Below, in pieces: positions 57,415 through 64,000 of a stretch of 64,000 bases of DNA. The position numbers and the translations under genes were made by a program. Each line of letters begins with the position of its first letter. Position 1 is the first letter of the stretch. Source of the DNA: Paenibacillus psychroresistens (lineage in GTDB: Bacteria; Bacillota; Bacilli; Paenibacillales; NBRC-103111); NCBI RefSeq assembly GCF_009728935.1, contig NZ_CP034235.1:4378001-4442000 (forward strand). Reading direction: 5' to 3'. Under the pieces are notes generated by a model that had not been told where the DNA came from, made no database searches, and was given only the letters and a program-made list of their open reading frames with translations.

Positions 57415-57822
57415 TTAATTTCCAAAAACCTTCATTACCAAACCGATAACAGTCATGCTCAAACCACCAACTGTAATCAAAGTACCAATTAACCAGCGGC
57501 GGTCCGATTTACGGTCCTTTATATCGTCTTCCCTAGTCTCTTTAATATCTTTGACCTCTGCTGTAACTCTAATGTTCACAGCCCTTATTTCATCCTCATA
57601 ATGCCTGACAATGGACTCTATTTTCGTATCCCGTTCATCTAACCTTTTGTGGGCTGAGTCCGTACTTTGCAAAGCTTTATTTGCAACGATCTGTATTTTC
57701 TCAACCTTCTCCGTCAAATCTTTAATTCCATCCATCTTTACATTTAGTTCTCGTAGGTCTAGGCGAACATTTGTAATAAGTTCATGCAGCGCCTTGATTT
57801 CATCAGTCAATTCGCCACCCAC
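57415..57822 (-). CDS. XhlA-like holin-associated membrane protein
   Basis: A 135-residue coiled-coil protein with one C-terminal transmembrane helix (WLIGTLITVGGLSMTVIGLV), like hemolysin XhlA of PBSX, which works with the holin and endolysin. Confidence 0.8.
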   Translation of the reverse strand: MGGELTDEIKALHELITNVRLDLRELNVKMDGIKDLTEKVEKIQIVANKALQSTDSAHKRLDERDTKIESIVRHYEDEIRAVNIRVTAEVKDIKETREDDIKDRKSDRRWLIGTLITVGGLSMTVIGLVMKVFGN

Positions 57823-57839
57823 TTTCTATTTTTAAACAT

Positions 57840-57868
57840 AAGTAAAGCCCCAATGAAGGGGCTTAAGT
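57840..57868 (-). terminator. Hairpin between the tail and lysis genes
   Basis: AAGCCCC and GGGGCTT pair over 6 bases; on the minus strand a moderately T-rich run follows. It may be a weak terminator that lowers lysis-gene expression. Confidence 0.5.
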
Positions 57869-57872
57869 GTTT

Positions 57873-58007
57873 CTAAACTAACGGTTGTCCGTTATCATCT
57901 AAACCAAGAGCCAACAAATCAGCGTGTACGGCTGGTTGTAAGCTTACTGGAACCTGTGAAAAAGTACGTCTGCCGTTGATTATCAAAGCAACATAAATTG
58001 CTACCAT
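57873..58007 (-). CDS. CD1375-like small tail-region protein, copy 2
   Basis: A 44-residue protein (VAIYVALIINGRRTFSQVPV at the start) closely resembles the neighbouring 35-aa protein. The ATG at 58007 follows GGGAGGTGAAAC. A longer frame to 58064 is probably untranslated. Confidence 0.65.
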   Translation of the reverse strand: MVAIYVALIINGRRTFSQVPVSLQPAVHADLLALGLDDNGQPLV

Positions 58008-58063
58008 AGTAGTTTCACCTCCCTTCGAAAAAAGGAAAAGTAACCATAATAAAAACGAGGTCA

Positions 58064-58171
58064 TTATTGCACCTCGTTTAGTAAAGCCTGCACCGCTTCT
58101 TTAATCGCTTCCGGCACCTGATCTATTGTACGACGACCTTCTTTGATAAGATTGAAGTAAATTTTAGCCAA
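58064..58171 (-). CDS. CD1375-like small tail-region protein, copy 1
   Basis: A TTG at 58171, 4 bases after the 58175 stop and following GGGGGTGA, encodes 35 residues (MAKIYFNLIKEGRRTIDQVP at the start), the CD1375 family found next to phage tail-fibre genes. It shares the IYxxLIxxGRRTxxQVP core with the next gene. Confidence 0.7.
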   Translation of the reverse strand: MAKIYFNLIKEGRRTIDQVPEAIKEAVQALLNEVQ

Positions 58172-58174
58172 GGG

Positions 58175-58531
58175 TTATTCACCCCCTTGCATGTTTAATA
58201 TCATTTCATAGACTTCCGCTATGGCTTCCATCGTCATCAAACCATCGGCTTTTATAGTTTCATTTTCTTCCTCAAGCTGCGCGATCCGCAATTGTTCAGG
58301 AGTTGGCGGCAATGGTTCAGGCTCTACATAAGGCGGCGGGTAATTGACTAAATCCAACGCCAATGCTCCATTAACTACAATCCATTTACCTGGATATTCT
58401 AAGCAGGATTGCCATTCTTCATGTGTTATTTCTATTGCTGTTTCGGGTATTTGCTCAGGTGTGTGAACATCATCTGCATAAAACCCTAATATGTTACCAT
58501 TTGAATCTGAATCAGCGTAAAGTTGTGTCAT
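58175..58531 (-). CDS. Tail-fibre-associated protein (XkdW-like)
   Basis: A 118-residue protein with an N-terminal beta domain (NGNILGFYADDVHTPEQIPE), a Pro-rich linker and a C-terminal helix, like proteins coded after tail fibres in PBSX-type phages; possibly a fibre chaperone. Confidence 0.6.
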   Translation of the reverse strand: MTQLYADSDSNGNILGFYADDVHTPEQIPETAIEITHEEWQSCLEYPGKWIVVNGALALDLVNYPPPYVEPEPLPPTPEQLRIAQLEEENETIKADGLMTMEAIAEVYEMILNMQGGE

Positions 58532-58547
58532 TGTCTAACCTCCTTTT

Positions 58548-60074
58548 TTAATATCCTATTGCCATCCAATGCATGTCTATTGCCGTTGCCCCTAACCCAT
58601 GAAATACTTGAAAATTAGTTATTCCACCTGAATTAGCAACTCCCGTAGCAGGCATAGAGGAATTTCTTGGGGTAACGGTAACAGACACAATCCTAGTAGT
58701 TAAAGTAATATTAAGAGGAATAAAAGCACCACTTGCTACATTTGCAGTTCCCCCTTGAATAATAATCCCGCTTGCTAGTTTTTGATAGCCATTTGCCGCT
58801 AATGATGCCGGTGAGTTTTCATCTGTCCACATTTTTGTCCAAGCCGACCAAGTAGCGCTATTGAGTCTCCTGACGTAAATGTCATTACTTAAATTCCAAA
58901 CATTAGCTATTTGAATTACCCTATCGCTAGCTGAACCAACTGCACTAAAAACATGAAGTGTACACCAATCACCGTTAGGTGTATTCGTTGAACCCGATTG
59001 AAAATTATACGTTCCCTCTGTTATGGCTGTATTGGCATTATTACCAGCCCAATAACCATAGTTATTTCTTACGTATTCAGTTCCTTGTGATCCATCCAAT
59101 AAATCGGCATCTAAACCACTGCCTGATCCATCTACCGTCTTAAGCTTCGTTAAAACATCCGCAGTCGTGTATTTCGCATCAATTGCCGCCTGTGTGTGCG
59201 CCGTTGTGCCTAACTGCGTCGTACTCGTTGCCGCAGCGGCTGTTGGAGCGGTCGGAATTCCGGTTAATGCCGGACTCGCTAGCGGAGCTTTTAATCCCAG
59301 AGCAGTTATTATTGCTGTTATAGTCAAAGAGGGTAGTGTCCACCAGTTTGCTGTACCCATAAGTGTTTTTAATACATACCCGATCTTTGACCAAAGCCTT
59401 GTTGGTGTGTCTGCCCCGGCTGCCGCAACAACAGTATCATCAATCGTTCTATTTCCAATAACCGTATCTGTGGCTGCCCCCGCTGCCATTTGTCCAGCTC
59501 CGATTGTATTATCTGCTATTTTCGCAGCCGTTACAGCTTTTGGTGCAATCTTTGCGGTTATCACCGATGAGTCCGGATGATCAAGAGTCGTCGCGGTTTG
59601 ATGGGTTGTAAAATCAACGACCGAGGCATAAATACCGCTGGCTATTGTCGCGGTGATACTTGCAGCATTTGCAGTTAAAGTAATAACGTCGATATTCTTT
59701 TCGATAATGTCAGGACCACCGCCAGCCGGAATGTACTCAGCGCCCGCCCCCGCGTTTGCATAGCAATACAAGATTTCTCCATCAGTCGGGTCTTGTGCAA
59801 ATACACCAATCTCCCTGAAGTAAAACCCCGTCACTATTGCGCTGTTAGAAAGAACTCCGCCCACAATCGCTTTATCCACACCTTGAGTTTTTAGCTTTGT
59901 TATCGCAAGTGATTTTTTTTCGGAAACCAACGCATTAAGGCTAGATATTGTTGTGCTCCCGAGATTTCCGTCACCTATGGCTATGCGGTTGAAATGCAAG
60001 ACCGCCCCTGCTTGTACCTTCGCTTGAAGTGCCCTGCCTTTATTCGTGAGGATAAGCCCCCCGAAATTACTCAT
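58548..60074 (-). CDS. Phage tail fibre protein (gpH-like N-terminus)
   Basis: The 508-residue protein starts with the P2 gpH-like baseplate-attachment domain (GLILTNKGRALQAKVQAGAV, GFYFREIGVFAQDPTDGEIL). The middle is Ala/Thr-rich, and the C-terminus has pyocin-knob-like sequence (TYNFQSGSTNTPNGDWCTLH) followed by a Gly-rich tip. It likely sets host range. Confidence 0.88.
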   Translation of the reverse strand: MSNFGGLILTNKGRALQAKVQAGAVLHFNRIAIGDGNLGSTTISSLNALVSEKKSLAITKLKTQGVDKAIVGGVLSNSAIVTGFYFREIGVFAQDPTDGEILYCYANAGAGAEYIPAGGGPDIIEKNIDVITLTANAASITATIASGIYASVVDFTTHQTATTLDHPDSSVITAKIAPKAVTAAKIADNTIGAGQMAAGAATDTVIGNRTIDDTVVAAAGADTPTRLWSKIGYVLKTLMGTANWWTLPSLTITAIITALGLKAPLASPALTGIPTAPTAAAATSTTQLGTTAHTQAAIDAKYTTADVLTKLKTVDGSGSGLDADLLDGSQGTEYVRNNYGYWAGNNANTAITEGTYNFQSGSTNTPNGDWCTLHVFSAVGSASDRVIQIANVWNLSNDIYVRRLNSATWSAWTKMWTDENSPASLAANGYQKLASGIIIQGGTANVASGAFIPLNITLTTRIVSVTVTPRNSSMPATGVANSGGITNFQVFHGLGATAIDMHWMAIGY

Positions 60075-60635
60075 TTATACCACCTGCTTTAACGTTAGAT
60101 TATCGGTCATTTGAAGCGCAAAACCAAAATAAAGATCCATATTATCGACCGATTGAATAATAACTGATTCGAGTCGAGATCGTAGGTTCTTAACTGAATT
60201 TACAGCTTTAATAAGTAAAGCCGCTTGATCTCCTGTTGCTCTTGGGTTATTCGTTACAACACGGAAATAAAAAGGGGATCCGCCGTAATCAAACCACTCT
60301 TCCACTTCGCCATCCCCAAAATATATTTCTACGACACGTTGAACCGCCGCTGGCGTTCCTTGAATTTTCTTTACAAGCAACGCACCATTAATTGCCTGTC
60401 TTTTAGTTGTTAAATCGCTGTCTGGCACATACCAATCAACGTTAAATTGCCAAGCTAAGATATCCAAGGCACTCTCAGGTAAATCATCGATTCGTGTATA
60501 AATCAATTCATTGATTATTTGTTCAGCTAATTGCATAAATTGAGGGGTTAATGCTGCCGTCATACCTCTAACTCCAATATCATTTTGCATGTTATTGGTC
60601 TGTAAAGCTAAGAGATCAATGGATTCAGTCTGCAA
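60075..60635 (-). CDS. Phage tail protein I (P2 gpI-like)
   Basis: A 186-residue baseplate protein with LPESALDILAWQFNVDWYVP and VQRVVEIYFGDGEVEEWFDY, the gpI pattern. It sits between the gpJ-like and fibre genes as in P2. Confidence 0.85.
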   Translation of the reverse strand: MQTESIDLLALQTNNMQNDIGVRGMTAALTPQFMQLAEQIINELIYTRIDDLPESALDILAWQFNVDWYVPDSDLTTKRQAINGALLVKKIQGTPAAVQRVVEIYFGDGEVEEWFDYGGSPFYFRVVTNNPRATGDQAALLIKAVNSVKNLRSRLESVIIQSVDNMDLYFGFALQMTDNLTLKQVV

Positions 60636-61751
60636 TTATATCAACCCTCCATACGTGACAGTTTTCGTTACTAACTTTCCGACTTGACTTGCAGTTATGG
60701 TTGCATATGCTGGAGTAGTTATGACAACACGAAAAGCCCCAGCTCCATACAAGTATGAAAGAAGCGTGTCAGGACTTATAGTTCTTCCGAGCTTGGCATA
60801 TTGCCACGAAACATATTGATCAATTGCACCACCTGTATTTTCTATGGCTGCGCGAATTGTTGTAACCTCTGCACTTCTTTCAGATGCGATGTAATAAGTT
60901 AGTGTGATGTTGTAGTTAACAACAGTGGGTGCAAGAACTTGCACATAGTCCGTAAGTGGTCTGCGGTTGTCTGTATTTACCTCTAACAAAACTTTAGCCA
61001 ACATAGGTGCATCTGGAAGCAAGCCGTTTTTCATTAATACATATACATTAACAGCCCCTGCGCTTGGAGAGGTCACAGAAACGTCAGCGATGTTGATATC
61101 TGCGGATTTAGCAAAAAATATATAGGCACCTGTTGGACCAGCCACACTGAACGAATCTGGAGCTAGTCGCTGTCGTTCCCGATAAGCATCGTCTGTTTCA
61201 TCGTCCGATCCACCTGAACTTGTGCCTAAGTTTACCGCGCTTGCTACGAATGGAACGGGGTCAACAATAATATTGATTTGCCCAGCAACGAAAAAATTGT
61301 ATTTATTACCGCCAACCGTTGACTTTACTGGCATGTCGCCCGTTGTGTCGCCTGGTGCTATAACTAAATCCGCTATTGTTGCAAAATAAAGTATTCCGTC
61401 AGGTGTTACTCGAGTGCCTTGTAGTATTGTTACAGGACTCAATTGTACGGCACTCAATGTAAATCTCATCGTTGCATACGCTACTTGAGCAACAAGCCTA
61501 GGAACACCTATGCGTTCGCCAAGCCCATCCAATACATCACCAATAGCAAATGGCAATAGATTCTGATTAGCTGTGAAATTAATGTTATTTTTAAGAGCAA
61601 CGAGAACCGGCAACAACTGCAGAAGGAATATCCTTCGCGGATCTCCCGGATACAACACTTGCCCCGTCTCTTGAAAATAAGCATCTATCAATTCATTTTC
61701 GATACGCTGCGCATCCGCATCGACAAATTGAATCTCTGTAAACTCGCTCAT
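60636..61751 (-). CDS. Baseplate J protein (P2 gpJ-like)
   Basis: The 371-residue protein shows gpJ features: LDGLGERIGVPRLVAQVAYA near residue 75, ETDDAYRERQRLAPDSFSVA near 180 and ADINIADVSVTSPSAGAVNV near 215. It forms the baseplate wedge of a contractile tail. Confidence 0.92.
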   Translation of the reverse strand: MSEFTEIQFVDADAQRIENELIDAYFQETGQVLYPGDPRRIFLLQLLPVLVALKNNINFTANQNLLPFAIGDVLDGLGERIGVPRLVAQVAYATMRFTLSAVQLSPVTILQGTRVTPDGILYFATIADLVIAPGDTTGDMPVKSTVGGNKYNFFVAGQINIIVDPVPFVASAVNLGTSSGGSDDETDDAYRERQRLAPDSFSVAGPTGAYIFFAKSADINIADVSVTSPSAGAVNVYVLMKNGLLPDAPMLAKVLLEVNTDNRRPLTDYVQVLAPTVVNYNITLTYYIASERSAEVTTIRAAIENTGGAIDQYVSWQYAKLGRTISPDTLLSYLYGAGAFRVVITTPAYATITASQVGKLVTKTVTYGGLI

Positions 61752-62053
61752 ACGTCAATCACCACCCTTAACATCAAATTCCCATCTTCGCTCACGCCTA
61801 TAAATTCAACGCTTTCTACGGTCGCCCTAGGCTCTCTTTCATCAACTATTGCATAGATCTGAGCTGTAACTAATGCGACTGACTCAGTTAAGGGCATATC
61901 AATGAAGTTGGGTTGTAGCCCGAGTGTCCGATCATATGCAACTTCATATTTCAAGGTATTAATCAATGTGTAGACATTCTGAGCAACTTCACTGACTCCT
62001 GAAGCCCCCCAATCGATGTCGGTTGATTCCGAAGTATTTATCTCGATCAACAT
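61748..62053 (-). CDS. Baseplate wedge protein (gpW/gp25-like)
   Basis: A 101-residue gp25-type protein with VAQNVYTLINTLKYEVAYDR and LQPNFIDMPLTESVALVTAQ. It overlaps the gpJ-like start by 4 bases, the expected order. Confidence 0.88.
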   Translation of the reverse strand: MLIEINTSESTDIDWGASGVSEVAQNVYTLINTLKYEVAYDRTLGLQPNFIDMPLTESVALVTAQIYAIVDEREPRATVESVEFIGVSEDGNLMLRVVIDV

Positions 62054-62057
62054 ACGA

Positions 62058-62612
62058 TCATTCTCCTTTTAAATAGAGTTTAAGGAACGCTTCACTTGCG
62101 TTAGGGTTTTCCCTTTTGACCTCAGCTTTAGTAGTTGGTTTTGTTATATAAGTGCTGGGCTGAATGTTATTATTTGTGGCTGTCTTATTCTCTTCTTTCT
62201 TAACTTCTGCTTTGCCGGCTCTCACATATTCTTCGAAGTCCAGCTTTAGAGTTGCCTTAAGCATATTTCCTTTACCATCTATTTGGGTGTCGCTTACGCC
62301 AACCGACTTCAGCAAAAACTTATTCTTACTTATCGGTTTGCTTCCGAGAATGAAGTAATCCGGTAGTTGCTTGGAAAGAATGTCCTGCCAAGATTCGATC
62401 TCTTTCCTAACGTTAATCCCAAGAGTGGCAAACAGCGGTATTGTAAAACTTAGCGGGATAAGTGCCTCGCCTTTAATATAAGTGCTGGGCTTACTCTTTA
62501 ACTTCTCCTGAGCTTCCGAACTAAGTGCACTACTCCACGCAAGCCCATCAAGGGGATATTTTATATTGGAGCTTACTTGAAATACTTTATTTTTAAACGT
62601 TGCAATCGGCAC
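62058..62612 (-). CDS. Tail terminator/hub protein (gpU-like)
   Basis: The 184-residue protein contains LSFTIPLFATLGINVRKEIE, then SWQDILSKQLPDYFILGSKP, resembling P2 gpU-type tail proteins. The C-terminal 50 residues are Lys/Asn/Thr-rich and probably flexible. Confidence 0.65.
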   Translation of the reverse strand: MPIATFKNKVFQVSSNIKYPLDGLAWSSALSSEAQEKLKSKPSTYIKGEALIPLSFTIPLFATLGINVRKEIESWQDILSKQLPDYFILGSKPISKNKFLLKSVGVSDTQIDGKGNMLKATLKLDFEEYVRAGKAEVKKEENKTATNNNIQPSTYITKPTTKAEVKRENPNASEAFLKLYLKGE

Positions 62613-62623
62613 CTTAACACCCC

Positions 62624-62818
62624 TTAATAGGCCGCGATTATCAGCCCGTCTGATTTATTATTTGAGAAAAAAACGACTGCAACCATGTCGTTTACTTCAA
62701 TCGTGAGATGAGTTGCATAAGGAACATCGGCACTGACTACATTATCAAAATCTTGAAAGATCACCCGAGCTTTGCGGTTTATAGTGTCCACTGAACTGAC
62801 TTGCCCTTTTAGCGTCAT
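62624..62818 (-). CDS. Small OB-fold-like baseplate protein (gpV-like, truncated form)
   Basis: The 64-residue beta-rich protein (MTLKGQVSSVDTINRKARVI) sits where gpV, the spike protein, is expected. It has only a core about the size of an OB fold, with no spike helix or tip. It overlaps the gpD-like gene by one base. Confidence 0.6.
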   Translation of the reverse strand: MTLKGQVSSVDTINRKARVIFQDFDNVVSADVPYATHLTIEVNDMVAVVFFSNNKSDGLIIAAY

Positions 62819-63756
62819 TAATAGCCCTCCAGTGGCTTTCGCAGGGATAATGAAGTCTTATTGTTAATTAGGTCGTGTGTGAGACTGTGGATGGCGTATT
62901 TACCATCAAATAAACCGATATCCTCTACACTTATATTTGTTCCAGCTGCGTAATTGGTGTTTAGGTTAATAGAGAGCGATCCGGTTATCATATGCTTATT
63001 GTAGCTCCGCAACAGCCCCTTAGCCCACCTGTTAGCTTCCGCTTGGTTGGTTGCATATACACTTCGTTTTAGGGTTGGACCTAATATATCGGTAGCAGAG
63101 TATGACCCTTCGATATATTCAGTACCATTGCTGCAAACAATGCACTTTTGATAAATTTCAGTCGACTCGTTCAAGAATTCGAAGGAATCGTTAATATTTC
63201 CTTCTCCAAACAAAGAAAGCTTCGGATCAGCCGCAATCTGTTCTTGCGCATATTCATCATATATAACCAATGAAAGGTTGTTGATTTTTAATGCATATCC
63301 TTCAGCCAAACAAAGATCTGCTAAGAATACGAAGTCTGCAATTTCTTGCTGATCAATTCGCTCATATAAATGATTCGCTATATTATAGGTTTGCAAGCTT
63401 AAACCGTAACGAGTGGCAATCTCCGTTACTATCTCCAGTAGCCTGACCTTCTCCCAGCCTTGCGTACGGGCCGTTTTACTAGCCTGAGGAATAGAAAGTG
63501 CCATGATGCCGAACATCCCCGCAGATTGGCTTAGCTGATCCACAAACATGATGCCAGAATCAAAACCACTTTCTAATATTTGAATTGTGTCGTTTTTAAC
63601 AGGTTTCCATTTGGACCAGACACCATCGCTATCAGAGAATGATATTTCTAAACTGTCTGGTTTCCCTCCAGAGTTATCTGTTAACTGTAATTTGGTCGGT
63701 TGCACAGATCCCGTAATATCAGCGCCGTTATAAATTATATTCATGATCGTTTCCAT
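62818..63756 (-). CDS. Phage late control D / tail hub protein (gpD-like)
   Basis: The 312-residue protein has the gpD/XkdQ features: PDSLEISFSDSDGVWSKWKP near residue 33, IVTEIATRYGLSLQTY near 110, FLADLCLAEGYALKINN near 142 and a C-terminal SLTHDLINNKTSLSL. It forms the tail hub. Confidence 0.88.
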   Translation of the reverse strand: METIMNIIYNGADITGSVQPTKLQLTDNSGGKPDSLEISFSDSDGVWSKWKPVKNDTIQILESGFDSGIMFVDQLSQSAGMFGIMALSIPQASKTARTQGWEKVRLLEIVTEIATRYGLSLQTYNIANHLYERIDQQEIADFVFLADLCLAEGYALKINNLSLVIYDEYAQEQIAADPKLSLFGEGNINDSFEFLNESTEIYQKCIVCSNGTEYIEGSYSATDILGPTLKRSVYATNQAEANRWAKGLLRSYNKHMITGSLSINLNTNYAAGTNISVEDIGLFDGKYAIHSLTHDLINNKTSLSLRKPLEGY

Positions 63757-63953
63757 GGCGGCAATGTCTCCGCCGCCTTTACTTCGATAACTGGAATCTG
63801 GAGAACTTCTCCTCCACTGAATAGGATTGTATTTCGATATTGAGGATTGGCAGAAATGATATTTCCAGAGAGGGTTTCTTCATTGTAAAAATCTAATGCA
63901 ATAGAATCAAAGGTGTCATGAGACAAGGCTGTATATAAGTAATATTTAAGCAA
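63741..63953 (-). CDS. Phage tail protein X (gpX/LysM-like)
   Basis: A 70-residue LysM-like protein (TALSHDTFDSIALDFYNEET, then LFSGGEVLQIPVIEV) as in P2 gpX. The TTG at 63953 follows AGGAGGGAG and overlaps the upstream stop. It overlaps the gpD-like gene by 16 bases. Confidence 0.85.
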   Translation of the reverse strand: MLKYYLYTALSHDTFDSIALDFYNEETLSGNIISANPQYRNTILFSGGEVLQIPVIEVKAAETLPPWKRS

Positions 63954-64000
63954 AGTTCTCCCTCCTCATGGATTTCACCCATTTATTACACATTGCTTTA
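63946..64000 (-). CDS. C-terminal end of an upstream phage gene (partial)
   Basis: An open minus-strand frame enters from the right edge and ends KSMRRENFA at a TAA at 63948-63946. By P2/PBSX order it should be the tail tape-measure protein or a neighbour, but only 17 codons are visible. Confidence 0.45.
   Translation of the reverse strand, partial: KAMCNKWVKSMRRENFA

Larger units (their letters stand above)
29266..64000 (-). mobile_element. Prophage, P2/PBSX-like contractile tail, left end at tRNA-Val; right end outside window
   Basis: From the tRNA to the right edge the window holds about 70 mostly overlapping minus-strand genes of phage type: replication, recombination, lysogeny, lysis and tail modules. 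The left boundary at the tRNA-Val 3' end is inferred from the abrupt change in gene content and from repeats next to it. The integrase, terminase, portal, capsid and attR are not in view and should lie to the right. An accessory island at about 49.3-56.4 kb interrupts the module order. Confidence 0.9.

Noticed and set aside
59167..59580. 137-aa Ala/Val-rich plus-strand frame
   Set aside because: It is the complement of the Ala/Thr-rich part of the tail-fibre gene.

Overview
The window reads as chromosome of a low-GC, endospore-forming Firmicute of the Bacillales, most like a Paenibacillus or close relative. The evidence is CcpA, AcsA/AcuA/AcuC, SpeA, small YktB-, DUF1292- and DUF1885-type proteins, CotF-like spore coat genes, a copper-amine-oxidase N-terminal (stalk) domain protein, strong AGGAGG ribosome sites and frequent GTG/TTG starts. 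The genus is inferred from protein resemblance only; no 16S gene is present.

Bases 1-29265 are host chromosome. First comes an acetate and carbon-control block: partial acsA with a cre-like site, divergent acuA-acuC, mtnN and ccpA. A PTS operon (nagE-type EIICBA, enzyme I, DJ-1/PfpI protein) follows, then a three-gene spore coat cluster that includes an Asn/Gln-rich protein. Next are a CoA-binding protein, a C39-like peptidase, a divergent EPSP synthase, a rhodanese, shikimate kinase, 6-phosphogluconate dehydrogenase, an ABC exporter with its TetR regulator and paired operators, two overlapping MFS transporters, arginine decarboxylase, several small conserved proteins, and tRNA-Val(GAC).

Bases 29266 to the right edge are a prophage that appears to use the 3' end of tRNA-Val as attachment site. 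It continues past 64000, and no integrase, terminase or capsid gene is inside the window. Almost all its genes lie on the minus strand. Reading from right to left they are: a P2/PBSX-like contractile-tail module (gpX, D, V, U, W, J, I, H-like); a lysis cassette (XhlA-like, holin, M23 endolysin); an accessory island (56.4-49.3 kb); a lysogeny switch (48.7-47.9 kb); and a dense early/replication operon ending in a sigma-like late regulator and an excisionase-like protein next to the tRNA. The early operon includes a RecT, a Rad50-like ATPase, an MBL hydrolase, a DnaB helicase with loader and initiator, a C5 methyltransferase, and many overlapping tiny genes that I found by reading the minus strand.

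The most interesting content is in the prophage. A compact agr-type peptide signalling operon contains an HTH protein, a kinase-less multi-pass membrane protein, AgrB, and an unlisted 39-aa AgrD. A free-standing Spo0A DNA-binding domain sits in the early operon behind a LexA/SOS-like box and repressor operators. A 423-aa protein has an N-terminus that lines up without gaps on the proteasome beta catalytic Thr1/Asp17/Lys33 triad. A phage-borne Ku is also present. Together these suggest a temperate phage that senses cell density, DNA damage and perhaps sporulation state. That combined model is inference.
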